Below are positions 1 through 6,772 of a stretch of 64,000 nucleotides of DNA, piece after piece. Position numbers and translations under genes: made by a program. Every line of letters begins with the position of its first letter. Positions within the stretch are counted from its first letter, which is position 1. The notes below the pieces were generated by a model. It was not told where the DNA came from. It saw only the letters and a list, made by a program, of their open reading frames with translations, and did not search any database. Source of the DNA: Lunatimonas sp. (GTDB lineage Bacteria; Bacteroidota; Bacteroidia; Cytophagales; Cyclobacteriaceae); contig NZ_JAFIEU010000022.1 in NCBI RefSeq assembly GCF_020832325.1, positions 76,692 to 140,691 on the forward strand, written 5' to 3'.

Positions 1-111
1 CCGAAGGTACTGCCACCAATCCGCGGTCCAGGTATTCCATCTGTCGCTGGGCTGGAAGCATGTGGCAAAAAAAACACCCAAACAGCAATAAGGTAAGAAG
101 TAGATTATTCA
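1..111 (-). CDS. Rhamnogalacturonan lyase-like protein (PL11), N-terminal fragment
   Basis: Only the first 37 codons lie in the window; the gene continues past the left edge. The start is an ATG at 111-109. The translation begins with a hydrophobic signal peptide (MNNLLLTLLLFGCFFCHMLP) followed by AQRQMEYLDRGLVAVPS. From memory of the family, mature PL11 rhamnogalacturonan lyases (YesW type) begin with a similar RQME-LNRG-VAV stretch, and these enzymes cut the rhamnogalacturonan I backbone of pectin by beta-elimination. The family call is inferred from this short stretch alone. The cysteine in the leader could suggest a lipoprotein, but a signal peptide ending before AQRQ fits better. The region just upstream carries a hairpin-rich repeat also found before the lipoprotein gene at 58471-59043. 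Confidence 0.6.
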
Positions 112-255
112 TGTGTCTATAATTGTTTTTCAGCGGTCACAACTTGTCCCGGTTTATCGGGATGGAATCCCTGCCTACCGGCAGGCAGGTCGCATGGTTT
201 CCCCGATAGCTCGGGGCATCCCAGTGTGTGTCGCTTGCGTCATGCTCGATTTCAT
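109..255. repeat. Modular intergenic repeat with nested palindromes (left copy)
   Basis: This stretch matches 59041-59135 in blocks: the segment at 109-124 (CATGTGTCTATAATTG), then GGTCACA, GGAATC, TCGCATGG, CATCCCA, TGTGTG and a final block at 241-255 (CATGCTCGATTTCAT), all in the same order. The left copy additionally holds three inverted repeats between the shared blocks: 147-162 (TCCCG...CGGGA), 170-189 (CCTGCCTACCGGCAGGCAGG) and 201-216 (CCCCGATAGCTCGGGG). It abuts the start codon of the lyase fragment, so it would form its 5' leader. Confidence 0.7.
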
Positions 256-583
256 GGCGTTTTGGGGGCTAATGGGCGGATGATGCATCTCCATCTTGGC
301 TATTTAGTAAGCAGGTTTCAAGTATTTGTTATTCGGAATACCTCTGATGCTACTTTCAAGCACTTAAAGCCCCGCCCCACAAGGATACTCAAAATAAAAG
401 ATAACCCACAATTTTCCAATCAGAAAGAAGATATGCGCAACCCAGGCAAAGCAGCGATCGTCAAAAGATTGGCTTCGGTGATGTTCATTATAATTACGCT
501 CGCATCTAGCATTGCCGATATCGACTTCATAGTACTTGAAGTAATGAGCAAAGCATTAGCGACGCTGAAGTCGGAAAGGAAGG
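256..583. other. Stretch without a supported gene
   Basis: I checked all six frames. A plus-strand open frame from 226 to 663 runs through the repeat and into the 3' end of the nuclease gene on the other strand, and its translation has no recognisable family features. The minus-strand frames are broken by stops. I see no RNA gene or terminator here. Confidence 0.5.
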
Positions 584-1207
584 TCAGCCATGCCCATCCT
601 CCAAAAACCGTTTTATTCCAATTGCCCTTTTCGCGCCCAGTCCAGGCACTTCCTGAAGTGTAGCCTGGTCGGCTGCCAAAACATCGGATAAGCTCCCAAA
701 ATGTTCCAGTAAGCGCTCCGCAAGAACCGGTCCCACATCAGGTAGACCTTGTAAAAAACATGCCTTCTGCCTGATAAGGCGTCGAGGCTTCCGACCCAAT
801 CGGGCACTATAAGGCCTTGACAACAACTGCTGTTTACCTATGGAATAAAGTGTATCGGCCGTATGTGCAGGTCCAACCGTGTAGATTATCGGGATATGCC
901 AGGCACTGCAAACGGAAATAATTGCTCCCTGAATAGCCTCTGCGGAAAGCTTGCCCGGCTGTTGAATGGGGTCCCCTTCCAAGATCATTAGAGGCCGAAA
1001 GCGGGACTTGGCGAGAAGGGCGCATTGGTTGAAAAGCCGGTTGGAAACCAGGGATTGGTTAAAATCCTCCGCAGTTTTCCGCTCCACCAACACCAACGTA
1101 TTCACCAGATAATCCCCTGCAAAAAGGCGAACTGTACTCACGCTACACCCTTTCTCTGCAAGCAAGTCCGGTATTCCGGATGGCTTCTCGCGGTAGTCAC
1201 AGGTAAT
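584..1207 (-). CDS. ERCC4-domain (XPF/Mus81-type) nuclease, start codon unclear
   Basis: A structure-specific DNA endonuclease of the ERCC4 superfamily followed by a helix-hairpin-helix region. The catalytic signature VERKTAEDF is present, as is the upstream acidic motif CDYREKPSGIPDLL, and the C-terminus has two HhH motifs (LQGLPDVGPVLAERLLEHFG and LQEVPGLGAKRAI). The oddity is the start. The first standard start in frame is TTG at 1165, but the conserved DYRE segment is encoded upstream of it, and the next in-frame stop is at 1246-1244. No ATG, GTG or TTG lies between. Translation therefore either starts at a rare ATT (1207) or ATA (1225), or the gene carries a one-base deletion. One extra A in the AAA at 1209-1207 would join the ATG at 1218 to this frame. 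The family call is firm; the boundary is not. Confidence 0.75.
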   Translation of the reverse strand: MTCDYREKPSGIPDLLAEKGCSVSTVRLFAGDYLVNTLVLVERKTAEDFNQSLVSNRLFNQCALLAKSRFRPLMILEGDPIQQPGKLSAEAIQGAIISVCSAWHIPIIYTVGPAHTADTLYSIGKQQLLSRPYSARLGRKPRRLIRQKACFLQGLPDVGPVLAERLLEHFGSLSDVLAADQATLQEVPGLGAKRAIGIKRFLEDGHG

Positions 1208-1380
1208 TTGGACAGCATTCTCTATATTGGAAAATAATAATTTTCAGGCAAAAAATGATTAGTTTAACATGAGAAAGTTATCAAACACTAATCGCTGAAA
1301 GAAATTTTATTGCTACGATCCAGCGGATTTCACGGTTTGACCGGTAAGCATATACTCCACTATAAAGTGTCCCCCAAAAA

Positions 1381-1418
1381 ACAAAAACCCCAAATACAGC
1401 ACGTATAAGGGGTTTTTT
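1381..1418 (-). terminator. Rho-independent terminator of tRNA-Arg
   Basis: Read on the minus strand just after the tRNA, an AAAAACCCC arm pairs with GGGGTTTTT across a loop of about 17 bases and is followed by a T-rich run. The position directly behind the tRNA gene supports the call. Confidence 0.7.
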
Positions 1419-1419
1419 G

Positions 1420-1491
1420 TAGCCTCGACAGGAATCGAACCTGTATCTAAAGTTTAGGAAACTTCTATTCTATCCATTGAACTACGAGGCC
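1420..1491 (-). tRNA. tRNA-Arg (anticodon CCT)
   Basis: The minus strand folds into a full cloverleaf. The acceptor stem is GGCCTCG with CGAGGCT (one G-T pair) and the discriminator base is A. The D-arm is GTTC/GAAT, the anticodon stem is GAAGT/ACTTT with loop TTCCTAA, and the T-arm is ACAGG-TTCGATT-CCTGT. The anticodon CCT reads the AGG arginine codon. CCA is not encoded. A terminator follows immediately. Confidence 0.95.
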
Positions 1492-1763
1492 ATTGGAGAC
1501 TTGAGGTGTTAGATATGAGACGTTAGATATGAGACCTATCACCTAGAAAAGCCTGACTAACGACTAACTGATCGGATTCCGAACCGGCTTAGGGACAGGA
1601 GGTTTCAGATAATCACTCAAATCAGTCCGCAATTTAATGCTTTCTCGCCAATTCAAGCAAATAATTTCTCACTCATTTGTGCAATTCGACTATAAAGCGC
1701 TATCTTTGCAGTCCAAAAAAACAGATGGACGGGATCCATCAATTCACTAAATACCAATAAAAT
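1492..1763. other. Intergenic stretch upstream of rpsP
   Basis: Together with the gene-free sequence at 1247-1380, this is the largest gap around the tRNA. It contains a short tandem direct repeat (GTTAGATATGAGAC, twice, at about 1508-1534) and the promoter of the ribosomal operon. I see no coding sequence. Confidence 0.5.
1676..1708 (+). promoter_or_regulatory. Bacteroidota-type promoter of the rpsP operon
   Basis: A TTTG at 1676-1679 (-33 element) and TATCTTTG at 1701-1708 (-7 element, consensus TAnnTTTG) are separated by 21 bases. They lie about 55 bases before the rpsP ATG, matching the known primary-sigma promoter of this phylum. Confidence 0.7.
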
Positions 1764-2339
1764 ATGGCAGTTAAAATCAGATTAGCGCGTAGAGGTCGAA
1801 AGAAAATGGCCATCTATGACGTAGTAGTAGCTGATGCAAGAGCTCCACGAGATGGACGCTTTATCGAAAAAATCGGATCGTACAATCCGAACACTGACCC
1901 CGCAACAATTCACATCAACAATGACCGTGCACTGAAATGGTTATTGAATGGTGCACAGCCCACCGACACGGTGAAGGCCATGCTTTCTTATCGGGGTGTG
2001 ATGTTGAAAAAACACCTTCAGATCGGTGTTCAAAAAGGTGCTATCAGCCAAGAACAAGCGGATGAGAAATTCCAAGCTTGGTTGACGACCAAAGAACAGG
2101 CGATCGCTGCAAAAGTGGACAGCATTTCCCAGGCAAAAGACAGTGCCAAACAAGCGGCATTGGCTGCAGAAGCTGCCAAAAACCAAGCTAGACTGGACGC
2201 CATCAAGAAAAGAGAAGAAGACGCAGCAGCCGCAGTGGCAGCCGCTGAAGCTGAAGCCCGTGCTGCTGAAGCCCCTGCTGAGGAGGCTCCCGCTACCGAG
2301 GAAACGCCAGCCTCTGAGGAAGGTGAAGCTCAGGCATAA
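1764..2339 (+). CDS. rpsP: 30S ribosomal protein S16
   Basis: A small-subunit ribosomal protein that binds 16S rRNA in the body of the 30S particle. The first 80 or so residues match S16 ([20 protein letters not shown], then [17 protein letters not shown]). The protein is 191 residues long, against about 80-90 in most bacteria. The extra length is a C-terminal extension rich in Ala, Glu and Lys that ends in an almost pure A/E/P tail (roughly residues 140-191), a form common in Bacteroidota. It is the first gene of the classical rpsP-rimM-trmD-rplS run, with a good promoter 55 bases upstream. No Shine-Dalgarno sequence is evident, as is usual for the phylum. Confidence 0.97.
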   Translation: MAVKIRLARRGRKKMAIYDVVVADARAPRDGRFIEKIGSYNPNTDPATIHINNDRALKWLLNGAQPTDTVKAMLSYRGVMLKKHLQIGVQKGAISQEQADEKFQAWLTTKEQAIAAKVDSISQAKDSAKQAALAAEAAKNQARLDAIKKREEDAAAAVAAAEAEARAAEAPAEEAPATEETPASEEGEAQA

Positions 2340-2352
2340 TTGACTTTCCCCC

Positions 2353-2883
2353 ATGAACAAAGACAATTGCTTTCATCTAGGCCATATTGCCAAGGTTCAT
2401 GGACTCCAAGGGGAACTAATGTTGGTCTTGGACGTGGATTATCCCGAAGATTACGAAGATATCAAACACCTCTTTGTAGAAAAAAACAACCGCCTGATTC
2501 CCTTTTTTGTGGAGCACTTGGTGCCCCAACCAAATAATCGGTTTCTGGCAAAGTTTGAGGAATACGACCACGTCGACAAGGTGAAAGACCTGGTAGGATC
2601 GGCACTTTTCTTACCCCTTAAAGACTTACCCGAACTGGAAGAAGACCAGTACTATTTTCACGAACTGGTAGGATGCCAGGTAATCGACGAAGAACGAGGG
2701 GAGTTGGGAGTAGTGAAAGTCATCTATGATTTAGAAACGCAGGATTTGATCGGGATGGAATACCAAGAAAAAGAAGTCTTGATACCCATCCAAGAGGGAA
2801 TCATCCAAAAAGTAGACAAGGCAGCGAAAAAAGTTTTCTGCCGCTTGCCCGAGGGCTTGATTGACATATACCTGAACGAGTGA
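2353..2883 (+). CDS. rimM: Ribosome maturation factor RimM
   Basis: A 176-residue 16S rRNA processing factor that binds S19 and helps mature the head of the 30S subunit. The N-terminal RimM barrel starts with [17 protein letters not shown] near residue 6. The C-terminal PRC-like barrel (about 98-170) begins [20 protein letters not shown] and ends with [10 protein letters not shown]. Length and domain order are normal. It begins 13 bases after the rpsP stop and its stop is one base from trmD, so the four genes are probably one transcript. Confidence 0.96.
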   Translation: MNKDNCFHLGHIAKVHGLQGELMLVLDVDYPEDYEDIKHLFVEKNNRLIPFFVEHLVPQPNNRFLAKFEEYDHVDKVKDLVGSALFLPLKDLPELEEDQYYFHELVGCQVIDEERGELGVVKVIYDLETQDLIGMEYQEKEVLIPIQEGIIQKVDKAAKKVFCRLPEGLIDIYLNE

Positions 2884-2884
2884 C

Positions 2885-3592
2885 ATGCGAATAGACATCA
2901 TCACGGTGGTTCCCGACCTACTGAAAGGGCCCTTTGAGCATTCTATCCTGAAAAGGGCAGAACAAAAGGGCTTGGCCAAAGTGCGGATACACGACCTGAG
3001 GCCCTATGGCATCGGAAATCAAAAAAGCGTAGACGACTACGCCTTTGGTGGAGGTGCCGGAATGGTCATGATGATCGAACCTATTGCCAGCTGCATCAAA
3101 GCACTTCAAAGTGAGCGGACATACGACGAAGTGATCTACATGAGTCCAGATGGGGAGACCTTTCGCCAATCCATGGCAAATGAACTCTCCTTGAAGGAAA
3201 ACCTGATCATTCTCTGTGGACATTACAAAGGAGTGGACGAACGCGTGCGTGAGCATTTCATCACCCGAGAAATAAGCGTAGGAGACTATGTGCTCTCAGG
3301 AGGTGAATTGGCCGCTGCTATCGTCGCTGACGCGGTAATCCGCTTGATCCCCGGAGTTTTGAACGACGAGACTTCGGCTCTCACGGATTCTTTTCAGGAC
3401 GGATTACTTGCCCCACCGGTATACACCCGCCCAGCGGAGTACCAAGGGATGAAAGTTCCGGAAGTGTTGCTTTCAGGCCATGCGGCAAAAATTGAAAACT
3501 GGAGATTCGAAGAGTCGGTTCGCCGAACCCGCCAACGTAGACCCGATTTGATGGGATACGAAAAGGGGGAAAAAGAGGGCGAGAAACCATAG
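2885..3592 (+). CDS. trmD: tRNA (guanine-37-N1)-methyltransferase
   Basis: Methylates G37 next to the anticodon using S-adenosylmethionine, which prevents +1 frameshifting. The 235-residue protein shows the SPOUT/trefoil-knot signatures: [14 protein letters not shown] near residue 57, [12 protein letters not shown] near 109 and [14 protein letters not shown] near 130. The C-terminal helical domain ends in the usual basic tail ([10 protein letters not shown]). Start ATG at 2885 directly follows the rimM stop. It is the third gene of the ribosomal operon. Confidence 0.97.
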   Translation: MRIDIITVVPDLLKGPFEHSILKRAEQKGLAKVRIHDLRPYGIGNQKSVDDYAFGGGAGMVMMIEPIASCIKALQSERTYDEVIYMSPDGETFRQSMANELSLKENLIILCGHYKGVDERVREHFITREISVGDYVLSGGELAAAIVADAVIRLIPGVLNDETSALTDSFQDGLLAPPVYTRPAEYQGMKVPEVLLSGHAAKIENWRFEESVRRTRQRRPDLMGYEKGEKEGEKP

Positions 3593-3664
3593 AACAAAGA
3601 AAACAGAGTAACATCATATTGCTCTCAAAGCAATTTAAACGCGATACGCAAAAATATCAAAGCA

Positions 3665-4033
3665 ATGAGCGAACTACTTAAAATCGTAGAAGAGGAATAC
3701 AAAGACGTACGGTCTAAGTTTCCATCTTTTAAGGCAGGGGATACGATCAACGTTCACGTGAAGATCACGGAAGGAAACAAAGAACGTATTCAGCAGTTCC
3801 AAGGTACTGTGATCCAACGAAAAAACCCCAATTCCAACGGGGAAACCTTCACCGTCAGGAAAGTCTCCAACGGTGTAGGTGTGGAACGTATTTTCCCAAT
3901 CATCTCTCCGGCAATCGATAAGATCGAATTGCTTCGAGAAGGTAAAGTGAGAAGGGCGAGACTGTTCTACCTGAGAGGCAGACAAGGTAAATCCGCCAAA
4001 ATCAAGGAGAAAATCAGAGTTAGAAAAAGCTAG
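3665..4033 (+). CDS. rplS: 50S ribosomal protein L19
   Basis: A large-subunit ribosomal protein at the 30S-50S interface, 122 residues, of normal length. Signatures are [48 protein letters not shown] and the C-terminal [13 protein letters not shown]. It is the last gene of the rpsP-rimM-trmD-rplS operon and is followed within 10 bases by a strong terminator. Confidence 0.97.
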   Translation: MSELLKIVEEEYKDVRSKFPSFKAGDTINVHVKITEGNKERIQQFQGTVIQRKNPNSNGETFTVRKVSNGVGVERIFPIISPAIDKIELLREGKVRRARLFYLRGRQGKSAKIKEKIRVRKS

Positions 4034-4038
4034 TTATG

Positions 4039-4068
4039 TAAAGAGGCCAAATGGCCTCTTTTTTTTTA
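4039..4068 (+). terminator. Terminator of the rpsP-rplS operon
   Basis: An AAAGAGGCC arm pairs with GGCCTCTTT across a four-base AAAT loop and is followed by a run of nine Ts. It lies right after the rplS stop and closes the operon. Confidence 0.92.
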
Positions 4069-4126
4069 TCTATATTATCGGTACATTCATTCGCATTTTG
4101 AATTTATTCTTTTCAATGATTGACCC

Positions 4127-4672
4127 ATGAATGTATCTTTAATCCTCGCAGCCGCTGTCATTTTGGCCATTATTTTCATCTATAACCAGCTCATACGACT
4201 GCGTAATCTTGCCAGAGAGGGCTGGAGCGGCATTGACGTACAACTAAAACGACGGGCTGACCTTGTTCCCAATCTGGTGTCGGTTGTAAAGGCCTACGCT
4301 TCACACGAAAAAGCCCTGTTTGAAGAAGTCACGCGGATACGAAGCGAAGCACTTCGGCCACACTCGGTGGAAGAACAAGGTGAATCCGAGGCTGCACTGA
4401 CCCAGTCGTTGAGAAAATTGCTCGTTGTCGCTGAGGCCTACCCGGAATTGAAAGCCAACCAGAATTTCCTAGAACTCCAACAAGAACTATCTTCCATTGA
4501 AAATACCCTGCAAAAAGCCAGAAGGTACTACAATGGAACAGTAAGGGAACTGAATACCAAAATCGAAACTTTCCCCCAAAACCTGATCGCTAAACTGTTT
4601 TCCTTTCATAAGGAGCCCTTTTTTAGCTTAAGCAGTGAGGCCGAACGTTCCACCCCGGAGATTAATCTATAA
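4127..4672 (+). CDS. LemA family membrane protein
   Basis: A 181-residue LemA family protein. An N-terminal hydrophobic segment (residues 3-19) anchors it, and it is followed by the family signature REGWSGIDVQLKRRADLVPNL and a helical bundle ending in ARRYYNGTVRELNTKIETFP. LemA proteins are widespread inner-membrane proteins of poorly defined role, often found beside DUF2207 or TPM-domain proteins, as here with the next gene. It lies about 55 bases after the rplS terminator, so it is probably transcribed separately. The family call is firm; the function is unknown. Confidence 0.9.
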   Translation: MNVSLILAAAVILAIIFIYNQLIRLRNLAREGWSGIDVQLKRRADLVPNLVSVVKAYASHEKALFEEVTRIRSEALRPHSVEEQGESEAALTQSLRKLLVVAEAYPELKANQNFLELQQELSSIENTLQKARRYYNGTVRELNTKIETFPQNLIAKLFSFHKEPFFSLSSEAERSTPEINL

Positions 4673-4785
4673 AAAGTTCTTGCACAGCAATGCGATTATA
4701 AGCCACGCAACCTGCTTATCGGTAGACGGGTATCCGAAGATAGGCACATGTTAAATTATTACCGCTGAAAATCAACTAGAGACCT

Positions 4786-6702
4786 ATGATAAAGTATCTA
4801 TTTATCCTTCTCCTATTCTCATCCCAGCAACTGTTCGCGCAAGATCGGGAGGAAATCCTAGACTATCAAAGCGATATTAAAGTGCAGCTGAATGGGTCCC
4901 TAGAGGTCACCGAAACAATCACCGTCAGAAGCCTACAGCAAGAAATCCAACGGGGAATATTCCGAAGTTTCCCCACCATCTACCGCGACAACTACGGTAA
5001 TCGGGTTAAGGTAGGCTTTACGGTTCGGGAAATCCTAAAGGATGGACAGCCTGAACCTTATGAGGTTCTTACCGAGGGTGATTTTCAGATCATACGGATT
5101 GGTAATCCGGACGTATTCTTGGGCAGTGGAACCTATACCTATACCATATCCTATACCACCAACCGGCAGATTGGTTTTTTCGAGGAGTTTGACGAACTCT
5201 ATTGGAATGTGATAGGCGATAGTTGGGCCTTTCCTATCTTACGTGCCCAAGCCCGCATTACCCTACCGGATGAAGCCACTATCCTTCAATACGCTGGGTA
5301 TTCAGGCCCAACCGGCAGTAGTACCTGTAACTGCGAATTGGAGAAAACCGGCAACAACACCCTGAGCATCACCCTCACCAAACCACTAAATGCGAGGGAA
5401 GCACTGACAGTAGCAGTCGCCTGGCCGAAGGGAGTGGTACAAGAACCTAACAGAGCCCAGCAAAAGCTGATTTTTTTAGGAGATAATGCTGGAATCCTCG
5501 TTGCACTCATAGGACTATTATTTGTACTTGCCTATTACCTGTTTGCATGGAAAAAAGTAGGTGTAGATCCCAAACGGGGAGGTATCTACCCTTTATTTGA
5601 TGCACCCAGAGGCCTAGACGCACCCGCCATCCGCTATATCCATAAAATGGGCTTTGACCAAACTTCGTTTACTGTTGCCATGATTCAGTTGGCCACCAAG
5701 GGAGTGATTAAGATTGTGGAGGAAAAACGTAAATTCTATTTACAACTTCAAAAAATGGAAGAAGAGGCTGACCTGGAAACCTTTGAAAAGGCCATAATCC
5801 GAGCACTCTTTCCGGATGGAACAACCGTGGTACACCTTACCCAAAAAGAATACAAGAAGATCGGCGGTGCGTTAAAAGCTGTACAGGAACACCTGAAAGT
5901 AAACTACAAAGGAAGATATTTCAAACTTAATCAAATCTGGTTGGTACCAGGCATTCTTCTTTCCTTAGCAACCATTATCCTGACATTCGTAGTCACCTTT
6001 CCCATGCGCTTCGAAGACGAAAAGGTTTTTCTTATTATGGGCACTATCGTCACGGTATTTCTTTCGGGAATTCTTTCCACGTTGATCATCAATATTTACC
6101 ATATTGCCAGTGGGGAATCGGTAAAAATCGGTACCATTGTCAGCAATGTGTTTTCACTCCTATTTGTACTGGTGCTCCCTGGATTTTTTATTTATCAATT
6201 TGGTGCCACATTTGAGTACGGCATCTTGATTCTTTTTATGGCATTGGCCCTTAGTAACTATTTATTCTTCTACTTGATGAAAGCTCCCACTCCGGAGGGA
6301 AGAAAGGTTTTCGATGAAATAGAGGGTTTTCGCATGTATTTAAACGCCGCCGAAAAACCCATGATTCAGCAGATGAATCCTCCCGGACTCACTCCAGAGG
6401 TTTTTGAGAAAAATCTCCCGTATGCCATGGCGTTAGGAGTCGGAGATGCTTGGGGCAAAAGCTTCGAAAACAGCTTAAAAACTTTTGAGGAATCCTCAAA
6501 AACACGATCCCGTTACCAACCGGCCTGGTATTCGGGTGCTGCCTTCAATGCGGGCGCTATCTCCGGCTTATCCAATGGGCTTGGTAAAACGTTTGGAAAT
6601 GCCCTGAACAATTCTTCGGCCCCTCCTGGCTCCAAATCCGGAAGTGGAGGAGGTGGTCGGTCTGGAGGCGGCGGGGGCGGAGGCGGCGGGGGCGGCTGGT
6701 AA
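4786..6702 (+). CDS. DUF2207 membrane protein with glycine-rich tail
   Basis: A 638-residue membrane protein of the DUF2207 family. A signal peptide (to about residue 19) precedes an extracytoplasmic beta-rich domain starting at DREEILDYQSDIKVQLNGSL. One transmembrane helix follows near residues 233-253, then a cytoplasmic segment, then a cluster of hydrophobic helices around 385-505. The last 20 or so residues are almost pure glycine ending in GGW. Such glycine tails are typical of DUF2207/YgcG-like proteins. It sits downstream of lemA, a common pairing whose biochemical role is not established. The 113-base gap holds no clear terminator, so the two may be co-transcribed. Confidence 0.85.
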   Translation: MIKYLFILLLFSSQQLFAQDREEILDYQSDIKVQLNGSLEVTETITVRSLQQEIQRGIFRSFPTIYRDNYGNRVKVGFTVREILKDGQPEPYEVLTEGDFQIIRIGNPDVFLGSGTYTYTISYTTNRQIGFFEEFDELYWNVIGDSWAFPILRAQARITLPDEATILQYAGYSGPTGSSTCNCELEKTGNNTLSITLTKPLNAREALTVAVAWPKGVVQEPNRAQQKLIFLGDNAGILVALIGLLFVLAYYLFAWKKVGVDPKRGGIYPLFDAPRGLDAPAIRYIHKMGFDQTSFTVAMIQLATKGVIKIVEEKRKFYLQLQKMEEEADLETFEKAIIRALFPDGTTVVHLTQKEYKKIGGALKAVQEHLKVNYKGRYFKLNQIWLVPGILLSLATIILTFVVTFPMRFEDEKVFLIMGTIVTVFLSGILSTLIINIYHIASGESVKIGTIVSNVFSLLFVLVLPGFFIYQFGATFEYGILILFMALALSNYLFFYLMKAPTPEGRKVFDEIEGFRMYLNAAEKPMIQQMNPPGLTPEVFEKNLPYAMALGVGDAWGKSFENSLKTFEESSKTRSRYQPAWYSGAAFNAGAISGLSNGLGKTFGNALNNSSAPPGSKSGSGGGGRSGGGGGGGGGGGW

Positions 6703-6772
6703 AGCAACCTATCCAACCCGCTTTAGGATTCATTTCGTTCCCCCTAGGACTGCTCCCGGTGTATTTCAGAAT

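Noticed and set aside
226-663. Plus-strand open frame of 145 codons
   Set aside because: It crosses the repeat and the 3' end of the ERCC4 nuclease gene on the other strand, and its translation has low complexity of real-gene features and no recognisable family.
1508-1534. Two direct copies of GTTAGATATGAGAC that might be an attachment site or operator
   Set aside because: The repeat is short, tandem and stands alone beside a tRNA 5' side rather than its 3' end; no integrase is near, so an attachment site is not supported.
6513-6716. Minus-strand frame encoding a proline-rich peptide
   Set aside because: It is the reverse of the glycine-rich tail of the DUF2207 gene.
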